From Deltaproteobacteria bacterium (GTDB lineage Bacteria > Desulfobacterota > Deferrimicrobia > Deferrimicrobiales > Deferrimicrobiaceae), in NCBI GenBank assembly GCA_017889845.1, contig JAGGAJ010000047.1:1-11081 (forward strand): 11,081 nucleotides of DNA, written 5' to 3'. Each line of letters opens with the position of its first letter. Position 1 is the first letter of the stretch. The position numbers and the translations under genes are program-made. This document shows positions 1 through 6,580 of this stretch, in pieces. The notes below the pieces were generated by a model. The model worked only from the letters and a program-made list of their open reading frames with translations, ran no database searches and was not told where the DNA came from.

Positions 1-12
1 GAAAAATCCGGC

Positions 13-40
13 TTGACAACCGGGGTGCATACTGTATACA
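13..40 (+). promoter_or_regulatory. Putative sigma-70-type promoter of the GntR-selA unit
   Basis: A perfect TTGACA (-35) lies at 13-18. A 16-nt spacer separates it from TATACA at 35-40, which matches 4 of 6 bases of the consensus -10. The start codon of the regulator follows about 40 nt downstream, so the leader would be short. This is a sequence match only. It is the best-looking promoter in the window and sits where the first gene needs one, but the upstream gene lies outside the window, so read-through cannot be excluded. Confidence 0.55.
29..40. promoter_or_regulatory. Candidate GntR-family operator overlapping the -10 element
   Basis: The 8-bp perfect palindrome TGTATACA lies at 33-40. 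It overlaps a second inverted repeat, ATAC-T-GTAT, at 29-37. Palindromes with a GTATAC-like core are common operators of FCD-type GntR regulators. The palindrome coincides with the predicted -10 element, immediately upstream of a gene for such a regulator. The inference is autorepression of the regulator-selA unit. No second copy was seen elsewhere in the window. Confidence 0.4.
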
Positions 41-79
41 TAGAACGTTGTTCATTTTCCGGCCCGCCGAGGTAACCCG

Positions 80-745
80 TTGCAAAAACTGAGAATCCGA
101 ATCGACAACCACATGACCCTGCGGGAACGGATCGTCGAGTCGATCCGCAACGCGATCGTCAACGGCCAGCTCCAGGCGGGAACGCGCATCGCCGAGCCGG
201 AGCTCGCGGACAAGTTCGGGATCAGCCGCACGCCCATCCGGGAGGCGTTCCGGCAGCTGGAGTCGGAGGGGTTCATCTCCGTCGTCCCCCGGAAGGGGGC
301 GATCGTGGCTTCCCTGTCCCCCCAGGACATTTCGAACTTCTACGACCTGAAGATGGTCCTGGAGGGGTACGCGGCCCGCTGCGCGACGAAGGTGCTCACC
401 GCGGCGGACATCGCGAAGATGGAGACGGTGAACCGCCAGATCGAGGCGGCGTCCCAGAAGAAGGACCTCCGCCGGGTCCTCGAGCTGCACAACGAGTTCC
501 ACGACATCTTCCTGCGCGCCTGCGGGAACGAGAAGCTCCACGCCATCGTCCAGAACATGGTCATGCAGTTCCAGCGGTTCCGCCTGATCCTCGCCATGCC
601 CGGGAAGATCGAGGGATCGATCCGGCAGCACAGGGACATCATCGAGGCGTTCCGGAAGAAGGACCCCGACATCGCCGAGGAACTCGTCCGGAAGAACGCC
701 CTCTACGGTAAGAACCTCCTTCTCCGGGAACTCGCAAAGGGGTGA
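80..745 (+). CDS. GntR/FadR-family (FCD domain) transcriptional regulator
   Basis: This 221-residue protein has the usual length for the FadR subfamily of GntR regulators. The winged helix-turn-helix spans about residues 13-78 and shows family landmarks: LQAGTRIAEPELADKFGISR (31-50), then TPIREAFRQLESEGF (51-65). An all-helical FCD effector domain follows at about 82-215. In FCD proteins a Asp/Asn plus three His residues often bind a metal or acid ligand. Here His141 and His184 are present, the Asp/Asn position is His137, and the usual last His appears to be Asn206. The ligand mode may therefore be altered. The TTG start at 80 is chosen because GAGG (69-72) lies at good spacing and the HTH begins shortly after. 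The 3' end overlaps selA by 4 nt, so the two are probably cotranslated. The effector and regulon are unknown; autoregulation is likely from the upstream palindrome. Confidence 0.9.
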   Translation: MQKLRIRIDNHMTLRERIVESIRNAIVNGQLQAGTRIAEPELADKFGISRTPIREAFRQLESEGFISVVPRKGAIVASLSPQDISNFYDLKMVLEGYAARCATKVLTAADIAKMETVNRQIEAASQKKDLRRVLELHNEFHDIFLRACGNEKLHAIVQNMVMQFQRFRLILAMPGKIEGSIRQHRDIIEAFRKKDPDIAEELVRKNALYGKNLLLRELAKG

Positions 746-2163
746 AGCGCGGCACGAAGGCCGAGGCGCACCGATTGCGAGCTCTGCCCTCGGTTGCGTC
801 GCTTCTCGCGCGGGATGCCGTCCGGCAGATGATGCAGGCGCATCCCCGCGACATCGTCGTGTCCGCCCTCCGGAGGATCCTCGACGGGATACGCGCCGGG
901 GAAGGCGCCGGGGCCGCCCCCGTCTCACGGGAGGCGTGGGCGGAACGGATCGTGACCCGGCTCCCGGCCGCGATCGCCGCGGGGGAGGCCCTGCCCATCC
1001 GGCGCGTCATCAACGCCGCCGGGGTGGTCGTGCACACCAACCTCGGCCGCGCGCCGCTCCCCGAAGAAGCCCTCGCCGCGGTGTCGGACACCGCGGGCGG
1101 ATACTCGAACCTCGAACTCGACCTGGCGTCGGGGGAGCGGTCCTCGCGCCTTTCCCACGTCGAGGGGATGCTGCGGGACCTCACGGGCGCCGAGTGCGCG
1201 CACGTGGTGAACAACAACGCGGCAGCGGTCCTCCTGTGCCTCGCCGGGATCGCCCGCGGCCGGGAAGTGATCGTCAGCCGCGGGGAACTGGTGGAGATCG
1301 GCGGTTCCTTCCGCGTACCCGACGTCATGGCGGAGAGCGGGGCCCGGTTGGTGGAGGTGGGCACCACCAACCGCACGCGCCTGTCGGACTACGAGCGTGC
1401 GATCACCGGGCAGACGGCGCTCCTCCTCAAGGTCCACCGTTCGAACTTCGTCCAGCGGGGGTTCACGGAGGAGGTCTCCGCGGGGGACCTGGCCCGGCTG
1501 GGCGCACGCGCGGGCATCCCCGTCATGGAGGACCAGGGCTCGGGGGCGCTTCTCGACCTGACCCGCGACGGGATTCCCGGCGCGTTCTCCCTCCGGCAGG
1601 TTCTGGCCGCGGGGCCGGGAGTGGTCACGGCGAGCGGGGACAAGCTTCTCGGCGGTCCGCAGGCGGGGATCATCGTGGGGAAGGAGGAACTGGTCGGCCC
1701 TCTCCGCAAACACCCCCTCTCCCGCGCGCTGCGGGTGGACAAGCTGTGCATCGCCGCCATGGCGGCGGTCCTGCGGCTCTACGCCGACGAGCGGAGGGCG
1801 CGGGGACGGGTTCCGGTCCTCCGGATGCTCCTCGAGCCGGAAACAGCGGTCCGGGCCCGTGCGGCGCGCCTCGTGCGCCGGGTCCGCCGTGCGGGGGACA
1901 CGCGTCTGGTTCTCTCCGTCGTGAGGGGAGAGACCTCGCCGGGAGGCGGCGCGTTGCCGGACGTCTTCATCCCCACGGCGTGCGTCGCGGTCACCCGCCC
2001 CGGGATCGACGAGGGGAGGCTGGAAGAACGGCTCCGCCGGGGGGATCCCCCCGTGGTCGCCCGGTTGGCCGGGGGGAGGCTCCTCCTCGACCTCCGGACC
2101 GTGCGGGACGACGAGGTCCCCGCGCTTGCCGCGGCGCTCCTGGCGGCCGAGAAGAACGGTTGA
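742..2163 (+). CDS. selA: L-seryl-tRNA(Sec) selenium transferase (selenocysteine synthase)
   Basis: SelA is a PLP enzyme that converts seryl-tRNA(Sec) to selenocysteyl-tRNA(Sec) with selenophosphate from SelD. It works as a large homo-oligomeric ring in the cytoplasm. The 473 residues match the family length. Strong matches to the E. coli protein include VVHTNLGRA (97-104), VNNNAAAVLL (156-165), VSRGELVEIGG (178-188), and the PLP-lysine motif SGDKLLGGPQAGI with Lys301. HPLSRALRVDK follows, whose two Arg residues (328, 331) fit the substrate-binding pair known from Aquifex SelA. The GTG start shares bases with the upstream stop (GTGA), suggesting translational coupling. An in-frame TTG at 775 has a better-spaced GAGG (763-766) and would give a 462-residue protein starting just before the conserved LPSV segment. 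selB, selD and the tRNA(Sec) gene are not in the window. Identity is secure; the start is not. Confidence 0.97.
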   Translation: MKRGTKAEAHRLRALPSVASLLARDAVRQMMQAHPRDIVVSALRRILDGIRAGEGAGAAPVSREAWAERIVTRLPAAIAAGEALPIRRVINAAGVVVHTNLGRAPLPEEALAAVSDTAGGYSNLELDLASGERSSRLSHVEGMLRDLTGAECAHVVNNNAAAVLLCLAGIARGREVIVSRGELVEIGGSFRVPDVMAESGARLVEVGTTNRTRLSDYERAITGQTALLLKVHRSNFVQRGFTEEVSAGDLARLGARAGIPVMEDQGSGALLDLTRDGIPGAFSLRQVLAAGPGVVTASGDKLLGGPQAGIIVGKEELVGPLRKHPLSRALRVDKLCIAAMAAVLRLYADERRARGRVPVLRMLLEPETAVRARAARLVRRVRRAGDTRLVLSVVRGETSPGGGALPDVFIPTACVAVTRPGIDEGRLEERLRRGDPPVVARLAGGRLLLDLRTVRDDEVPALAAALLAAEKNG

Positions 2164-2187
2164 CCGCCCATGGCCCGGCGGGTACAG

Positions 2188-2225
2188 TAGGAGCCACCAT
2201 GTCCCGGCGGGCGACACGATGCTGA
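2188..2225 (+). promoter_or_regulatory. Leader mini-ORF (8 codons) with strong RBS before the HNH gene
   Basis: AGGAG at 2189-2193 lies 5 nt before an ATG at 2199. The resulting frame encodes MSRRATRC and stops at TGA 2223-2225. That stop sits just inside the HNH gene, whose ATG is at 2219-2221 in another frame. The HNH start itself has no good Shine-Dalgarno sequence. The layout fits delivery of ribosomes to the HNH start by termination and re-initiation. It could also be chance, or reflect a sequence error that separates a longer N-terminus. Confidence 0.35.
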
Positions 2226-2815
2226 GCTCGAGCGTCCTGGTCCTGAACCGCGGTTTCTTCCCGGTGCACGTCACCAGCGTCCGCCGCGCCTTCTGTCTCC
2301 TGTACTCCGGCCTCGCCCGCGCGATCAACGAGCAGTACGAGACGTTCGACTATCCGTCCTGGAGCGCCCTGTCGGTGGCGATGGGGGACGATGCGGTCGG
2401 CCTGGTGGGACGGGCCGTCCGGGTGCCCCGCGTGGTGGTCCTGGTCGCCTACGACCGTGTCCCGCGCCGCAACGTCCGGTTCAGCCGCCGGAACATATTC
2501 GTCCGGGACCGCAACATCTGCCAGTATTGCGGGAGGTCCTTCCACAGCAGCGAACTGAACCTCGACCACGTCGTGCCCCGCTCCCAGGGAGGGAAGACGA
2601 GCTGGGAGAACATCGTGTGCAGCTGCGTCCCGTGCAACAAGCGCAAGGGCGGCCACCGGCCGGAACAGGCCGGGATGCGGCTGGTCGTGCCCCCCCGGAC
2701 GCCCCGGTGGTCCCCGGAATACGCCTTTTCCCTGCGGACCCCCATCCACAGGGAGTGGGTACCGTTCCTCAACGTGATCGACTTCACGTACTGGAACCTC
2801 GAGCTCCAGGATTGA
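2219..2815 (+). CDS. HNH endonuclease family protein
   Basis: This 198-residue protein belongs to the widespread HNH family whose members open with a conserved segment like the one seen here (LSSSVLVLNRGFFPVHV, then VRRAFCLLYSGLA). That segment is why the ATG at 2219 is preferred over the longer open frame reaching back to 2126 inside selA. The C-terminal half holds the HNH zinc-finger nuclease fold: CQYC (Cys101, Cys104), LDHVVPRSQGG with Asp116-His117, Asn131, then CVPCN (Cys136, Cys139, Asn140) and KRKGG. All expected metal-ligand and catalytic positions are present, so nuclease activity is plausible. The substrate is unknown, and I see no partner gene suggesting restriction, phage or mobile-element function. 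Its stop is next to the start of aroE, so it is probably cotranscribed with that gene. Confidence 0.88.
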   Translation: MLSSSVLVLNRGFFPVHVTSVRRAFCLLYSGLARAINEQYETFDYPSWSALSVAMGDDAVGLVGRAVRVPRVVVLVAYDRVPRRNVRFSRRNIFVRDRNICQYCGRSFHSSELNLDHVVPRSQGGKTSWENIVCSCVPCNKRKGGHRPEQAGMRLVVPPRTPRWSPEYAFSLRTPIHREWVPFLNVIDFTYWNLELQD

Positions 2816-2820
2816 CGGCC

Positions 2821-3687
2821 TTGCCCGGGGCGCCCCGGCGTTCGGGGGATCCCTCCCTGCTCTTCGTCGTCGGCCACCCCGTTTCGCACTCCCTGAGCCC
2901 CGCCATGCACAACGGGATCATCGCGCGCCTCGGGCTTCCCCTCTACTACGTGCCGGTCGACCTGCCGCCGGGCCGCCTGGGGAATTTCCTGCAGGTCGTC
3001 CGGGAAGCGAACTTCCTCGGCGGGAACGTCACGATCCCCCACAAGGAGGAGGCCGCCGGGATGGCGGACACGCGCTCGGACGCGGTCGAGGCGTGCGGAG
3101 CCGCCAACACCCTGGTGGTCCGGGGCGGCCGGGTCCACGCGGAGAATACGGACGGTGCGGGATTCCTCGACGCACTCGAGGGGAACGGCTGGGGCCGGCG
3201 GTTCCCGCGTGTCGTCCTGCTGGGGGCCGGCGGGGCGGCCCGCGGCATCGCCTGGTCGCTGGGAACGGCGGGAACCCGGAGGATCGACGTCCTGAACCGC
3301 AATCCCCGGCGGGCGGCGGATCTCGCCGCTGCCCTTTCTCCCCGCCTTCCGCGCGTTTCATTTTCCGCCGGGGACCTTCGGCCTGCGACCCTCCGGGAGG
3401 CGATCCGCGGCGCGGACCTGATCGTGCAGTGCACCTCTCTGGGCCTCCGCGGGGAGTGGGAGAATTTCCCGATAAAAGATGTAGAGAAAACCGCACGCTT
3501 TGCCGATATAGTTTACCGGGCAGGGGGCACCGCGCTGGTCCGGCGGCTCCGGGCCCGGGGGGTACCGGCCGTCGACGGGCTGCCGATGCTGGCCCACCAG
3601 GCGGCGCGCAGCTTCGCCCTCTGGACAGGCAGGAAAATTCCCGGGGAGGCGTTCCTCGGCATCGCGAAGAAGGCTTTGAAAATATGA
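2821..3687 (+). CDS. aroE: Shikimate dehydrogenase (NADP+)
   Basis: AroE reduces 3-dehydroshikimate to shikimate with NADPH in the chorismate pathway. The predicted 288 residues fit the family. In order there are the substrate-binding SHSLSPAMHN (22-31), NVTIPHK with catalytic Lys75, ENTDGAGF with catalytic Asp111, and the Rossmann loop GAGGAARG (135-142). NRNPRRA (159-165) follows; its basic residues fit NADP preference. The C-terminal DGLPMLAHQAARSF includes the conserved Gln260. The usual Pro in the VYxP segment is Ala here (VYRAGGT). The start is TTG at 2821, 9 nt after AGGA (2808-2811). A TTG at 2812, overlapping the HNH stop as TTGA, is the alternative and adds three residues. Function is confident. 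The neighbouring selA and HNH genes give no pathway link. Confidence 0.95.
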   Translation: MPGAPRRSGDPSLLFVVGHPVSHSLSPAMHNGIIARLGLPLYYVPVDLPPGRLGNFLQVVREANFLGGNVTIPHKEEAAGMADTRSDAVEACGAANTLVVRGGRVHAENTDGAGFLDALEGNGWGRRFPRVVLLGAGGAARGIAWSLGTAGTRRIDVLNRNPRRAADLAAALSPRLPRVSFSAGDLRPATLREAIRGADLIVQCTSLGLRGEWENFPIKDVEKTARFADIVYRAGGTALVRRLRARGVPAVDGLPMLAHQAARSFALWTGRKIPGEAFLGIAKKALKI

Positions 3688-3703
3688 TACATTCGACCGT
3701 AAT
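3676..3703 (+). promoter_or_regulatory. pilB: Weak candidate promoter upstream of pilB
   Basis: TTGAAA (3676-3681, 5 of 6 to consensus) lies 16 nt before CGTAAT (3698-3703, 4 of 6). It falls at the end of aroE and in the 43-nt gap before pilB, the second-largest intergenic gap between adjacent genes in the window. A separate TATGAT at 3683-3688 has no good -35 partner. I saw no sigma-54 type GG-N10-GC element here. The pil genes could equally be read through from aroE. Confidence 0.25.
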
Positions 3704-3730
3704 CCACAACCCGTCGAGGTAGGATCGCCC

Positions 3731-5428
3731 TTGTCCGTGCTGGCGACGAAGATCGGCGAAATGCTGCTCAAGGGGAACCTGATCAGCGCGGACCAGTTAC
3801 GGTCCGCGCTGGAGACCCAGGAGAAGACCCGGGAGCGGATCGGCACCGTTCTCGTGAAGGCCGGGCACATAAAGGAAGAGGAACTCCTCGCCTTCCTGGG
3901 CCGCCAGTTCAATCTGCCCGTCGTGGACCTGTCCAAGTACGAGGTCAACTCCGAGGTCGTCCGCCTTCTCCCGGAGGAGATGGTCCAGAAGCATCTCGCC
4001 CTCCCCATCAATCGCATCGGGGCGAAGATGATCGTCGCCGTGGCCGACCCCTCCAACATGGCGATCATCGACGGGATCGGCTTCAAGACCGGCTACTCCG
4101 TCGAACTCGTCCTCGCCTCCGAACGCGACATCACGGCCGCGATCAACAAGTTCTTCGACCGTTCGATGGAGTTCAAGGACATCATCTCCGAGCTGGACGA
4201 GGATCTCGAGGTCATCCGCGAGGAGGACATCGACGCCGGCGACGCCGAGCGGAGCGTGGACGACGCCCCGGTCGTCAAGCTGGCGAACTATCTCCTCACC
4301 GAGGCGATCAAGCGCCGTGCCTCGGACATCCACATCGAGCCGTACGAAAGGGAGTTCCGGGTCCGGTACCGGGTGGACGGGGTCCTCTACGAGATCATGC
4401 GTCCGCCCCTGCGGCTCCGCGGCGCCCTCTCCTCGCGCCTCAAGATCATGGCTTCCCTGGACATCGCGGAGCGGCGCCTGCCACAGGACGGCCGCATCAA
4501 GATGAAGATGGGGAAGGGGCGGGAGATGGACTTCCGCGTCTCCACCCTTCCGACGATCTACGGCGAGAAGATCGTCCTCCGCCTCCTCGACAAGGCGAGC
4601 CTGCAGCTGGACATGACGAAGCTGGGCTTCGAGGCGGAGCCGTTGACGTACTTCACGGAGGCGATCCACCGGCCGTACGGGATGATCCTGGTCACCGGGC
4701 CGACCGGGTCCGGGAAGACGACGACCCTGTACTCGGCCCTCTCCGAGCTCAACAAGGTGTCCGACAACATCTCCACCGCGGAGGACCCGGTCGAGTACAA
4801 CTTCGCGGGGATCAACCAGGTCCAGATGAAGGAGGACATCGGCCTCACCTTCGCGGCGTCCCTGCGCTCCTTCCTGCGCCAGGACCCCGACATCATCATG
4901 GTGGGGGAGATCCGGGACTACGAGACCGCCGAGATCGCGGTCAAGGCGGCCCTCACCGGCCACCTGGTGCTCTCCACGCTGCACACCAACGACGCCCCCA
5001 GCACCGTCACCCGGCTCCTCAACATGGGGATCGAGCCGTTCCTCGTTTCGTCGTCGTTGAACCTCATCGTCGCCCAGCGCCTCGCCCGCCGGGTCTGCGG
5101 GAATTGCCGGGAGGAGGTGCGGATCCCGCCGAAGGCGCTCGTCGACGCCGGGATGAAGCCGGAGCGGATCAAGCTCGCGAAGCCCGCGAAGGGGAAGGGA
5201 TGCGACGACTGCAACGGCACCGGGTTCCGCGGGCGCGTGGCGCTCTACGAAGTGATGCCGGTCAAGGAGGAGTTGAAGGAGATGGTGCTGCGGGGCGGGT
5301 CGGCCATCGACATCAAGCGGGAGGCCGTCCGGCTGGGGATGAAGACGCTCCGCCAGGCGGGCATCTCCAAGGTGGAAGAGGGGGTCACCACGCTGGAAGA
5401 GGTCCTGCGGGTGACCGCTCCGGACTGA
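3731..5428 (+). CDS. pilB: Type IV pilus extension ATPase PilB
   Basis: PilB is the hexameric cytoplasmic motor that drives pilin insertion at the PilC platform. The 565 residues match the family. The N-terminus (7-59) carries two 24-residue MshEN-type motifs separated by exactly five residues, the known c-di-GMP-binding arrangement. Each has the Gly at position 3, Leu at 6, 17 and 21, and a final Gln (Gln30, Gln59). The Gly at position 10 of the first repeat is Asn16. The ATPase core shows Walker A GPTGSGKTT (Lys329), the Asp-box region, Walker B DPDIIMVGEIRD, and the His box with LSTLHTND. A zinc-type tetracysteine follows (Cys456, Cys459, Cys491, Cys494), typical of PilB/GspE and absent from PilT. 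The TTG start at 3731 has TAGGA (3720-3724) at good spacing. pilT starts 25 nt downstream. Confidence 0.96.
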   Translation: MSVLATKIGEMLLKGNLISADQLRSALETQEKTRERIGTVLVKAGHIKEEELLAFLGRQFNLPVVDLSKYEVNSEVVRLLPEEMVQKHLALPINRIGAKMIVAVADPSNMAIIDGIGFKTGYSVELVLASERDITAAINKFFDRSMEFKDIISELDEDLEVIREEDIDAGDAERSVDDAPVVKLANYLLTEAIKRRASDIHIEPYEREFRVRYRVDGVLYEIMRPPLRLRGALSSRLKIMASLDIAERRLPQDGRIKMKMGKGREMDFRVSTLPTIYGEKIVLRLLDKASLQLDMTKLGFEAEPLTYFTEAIHRPYGMILVTGPTGSGKTTTLYSALSELNKVSDNISTAEDPVEYNFAGINQVQMKEDIGLTFAASLRSFLRQDPDIIMVGEIRDYETAEIAVKAALTGHLVLSTLHTNDAPSTVTRLLNMGIEPFLVSSSLNLIVAQRLARRVCGNCREEVRIPPKALVDAGMKPERIKLAKPAKGKGCDDCNGTGFRGRVALYEVMPVKEELKEMVLRGGSAIDIKREAVRLGMKTLRQAGISKVEEGVTTLEEVLRVTAPD

Positions 5429-5453
5429 TCCGCACGGAAAGGGGTGCTGGCGC

Positions 5454-6551
5454 ATGATCACGATGCAGGAACTTCTCGGCACGATGTACGAGAAAGGGGC
5501 CTCCGACCTCCACATCACCACGGGGATCGCGCCGACGATCCGGGTGGACGGCCGCCTGGTCCCCCTCCCCCTCGAGCCGCTGATGCCGCAGGACACCAAG
5601 CGCCTCTGCTACAGCATCCTCACGGAGGCGCAGAAGCAGCGGTTCGAGGAGGACTGGGAACTCGACCTCTCCTTCGGCGTCAAGGGGCTCTCCCGGTTCC
5701 GGGCGAACGTCTACATGCAGCGCGGCGCCGTGGCCGGGGCGTTCCGGACGATCCCGTTCCGCGTCCGCTCCTTCGAGGAGCTGGGCCTCCCCACGGTGCT
5801 CAAGGAGCTCTGCAAGAAGCCGCGCGGGCTGGTCCTGGTGACCGGGCCCACCGGTTCCGGCAAGTCGACGACCCTCGCGGCCATGCTCGACAAGATCAAC
5901 AACGAGCGGCAGGAGCACATCATCACCATCGAGGACCCGATCGAGTACCTCCACCCGCACAAGAAGTGCCTGGTGAACCAGCGGGAGGTCACCGCGGACA
6001 CCCAGAACTTCAAGAAGGCGCTGAAATACATCCTGCGGCAGGACCCCGATGTGGTCCTCATCGGCGAGATGCGGGACCTGGAGACGATCGAGGCGGCCCT
6101 CACCGTGGCGGAGACCGGGCACCTGGTGTTCGCGACCCTGCATACCAACTCCTGCGTCCAGACGATCAACCGGATCCTGGACGTGTTCCCGCCGTACCAG
6201 CAGCCCCAGGTCAGGGCCCAGCTGTCGTTCGTGCTGGAGGGCGTCCTCTCGCAGATCCTCATCCCCCGCGCGAGCGGCGGCGGCAGGGTGCTGGCCCTCG
6301 AGGTGATGATCCCGAACGCCGCGATCCGCAACCTGATCCGCGAGGAGAAGGTCCACCAGATCTATTCGCAGATGCAGGTCGGGCAATCCAAGTTCGGCAT
6401 GCAGACCCTGAACCAGTCCCTTCTCACGCTGTTCCTGCGGCGGGAGATCACGCTGGATGATGCGGTCGGCCGGAGCACCGACCCGGACGAGTTCCGGAAC
6501 CTGCTCTCCTCGGCCCAGAGCGCCCCCCAGGGGGCGGGTCGGAGGGCGTAG
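5454..6551 (+). CDS. pilT: Type IV pilus retraction ATPase PilT
   Basis: PilT is the hexameric ATPase that depolymerises the pilus and powers twitching. The 365 residues fit the family. The N-terminus has GASDLHITTG (15-24), a PilT hallmark. The core shows Walker A GPTGSGKST (131-139, Lys137), ITIEDPIEY (157-165), and Walker B DPDVVLIGEMRD (198-209) with catalytic Glu205. The His box GHLVFATLHTN (222-232) follows. The C-terminal AIRNLIREEK (290-299) is a variant of the AIRxxxRE motif needed for retraction in studied PilT proteins. No tetracysteine is present, separating it from PilB. AAGGGG (5438-5443) lies 10 nt before the ATG. An ATG at 5463 is a possible alternative start. It sits between pilB and pilC in an apparent operon. 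Confidence 0.96.
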   Translation: MITMQELLGTMYEKGASDLHITTGIAPTIRVDGRLVPLPLEPLMPQDTKRLCYSILTEAQKQRFEEDWELDLSFGVKGLSRFRANVYMQRGAVAGAFRTIPFRVRSFEELGLPTVLKELCKKPRGLVLVTGPTGSGKSTTLAAMLDKINNERQEHIITIEDPIEYLHPHKKCLVNQREVTADTQNFKKALKYILRQDPDVVLIGEMRDLETIEAALTVAETGHLVFATLHTNSCVQTINRILDVFPPYQQPQVRAQLSFVLEGVLSQILIPRASGGGRVLALEVMIPNAAIRNLIREEKVHQIYSQMQVGQSKFGMQTLNQSLLTLFLRREITLDDAVGRSTDPDEFRNLLSSAQSAPQGAGRRA

Positions 6552-6580
6552 GCCCTTTCCATTCGGCGACGGAGGAAACG

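Noticed and set aside
2126..2218. Longer N-terminus for the HNH protein starting inside selA
   Set aside because: The extra 31 residues are Arg/Pro-rich and unlike the family, which begins at about the ATG at 2219.
925..2328. Long minus-strand open frame (467 codons) opposite selA
   Set aside because: It is antisense to an unmistakable selA, has low-complexity Arg/Pro/Gly-rich composition, and no recognisable domain. Strong GC bias at third positions opens such frames.
3797..5599. Minus-strand open frame of 600 codons opposite pilB
   Set aside because: Antisense shadow of a conserved ATPase gene, with a repetitive His/Asp/Val/Leu-rich translation typical of the complement of GC-biased codons.
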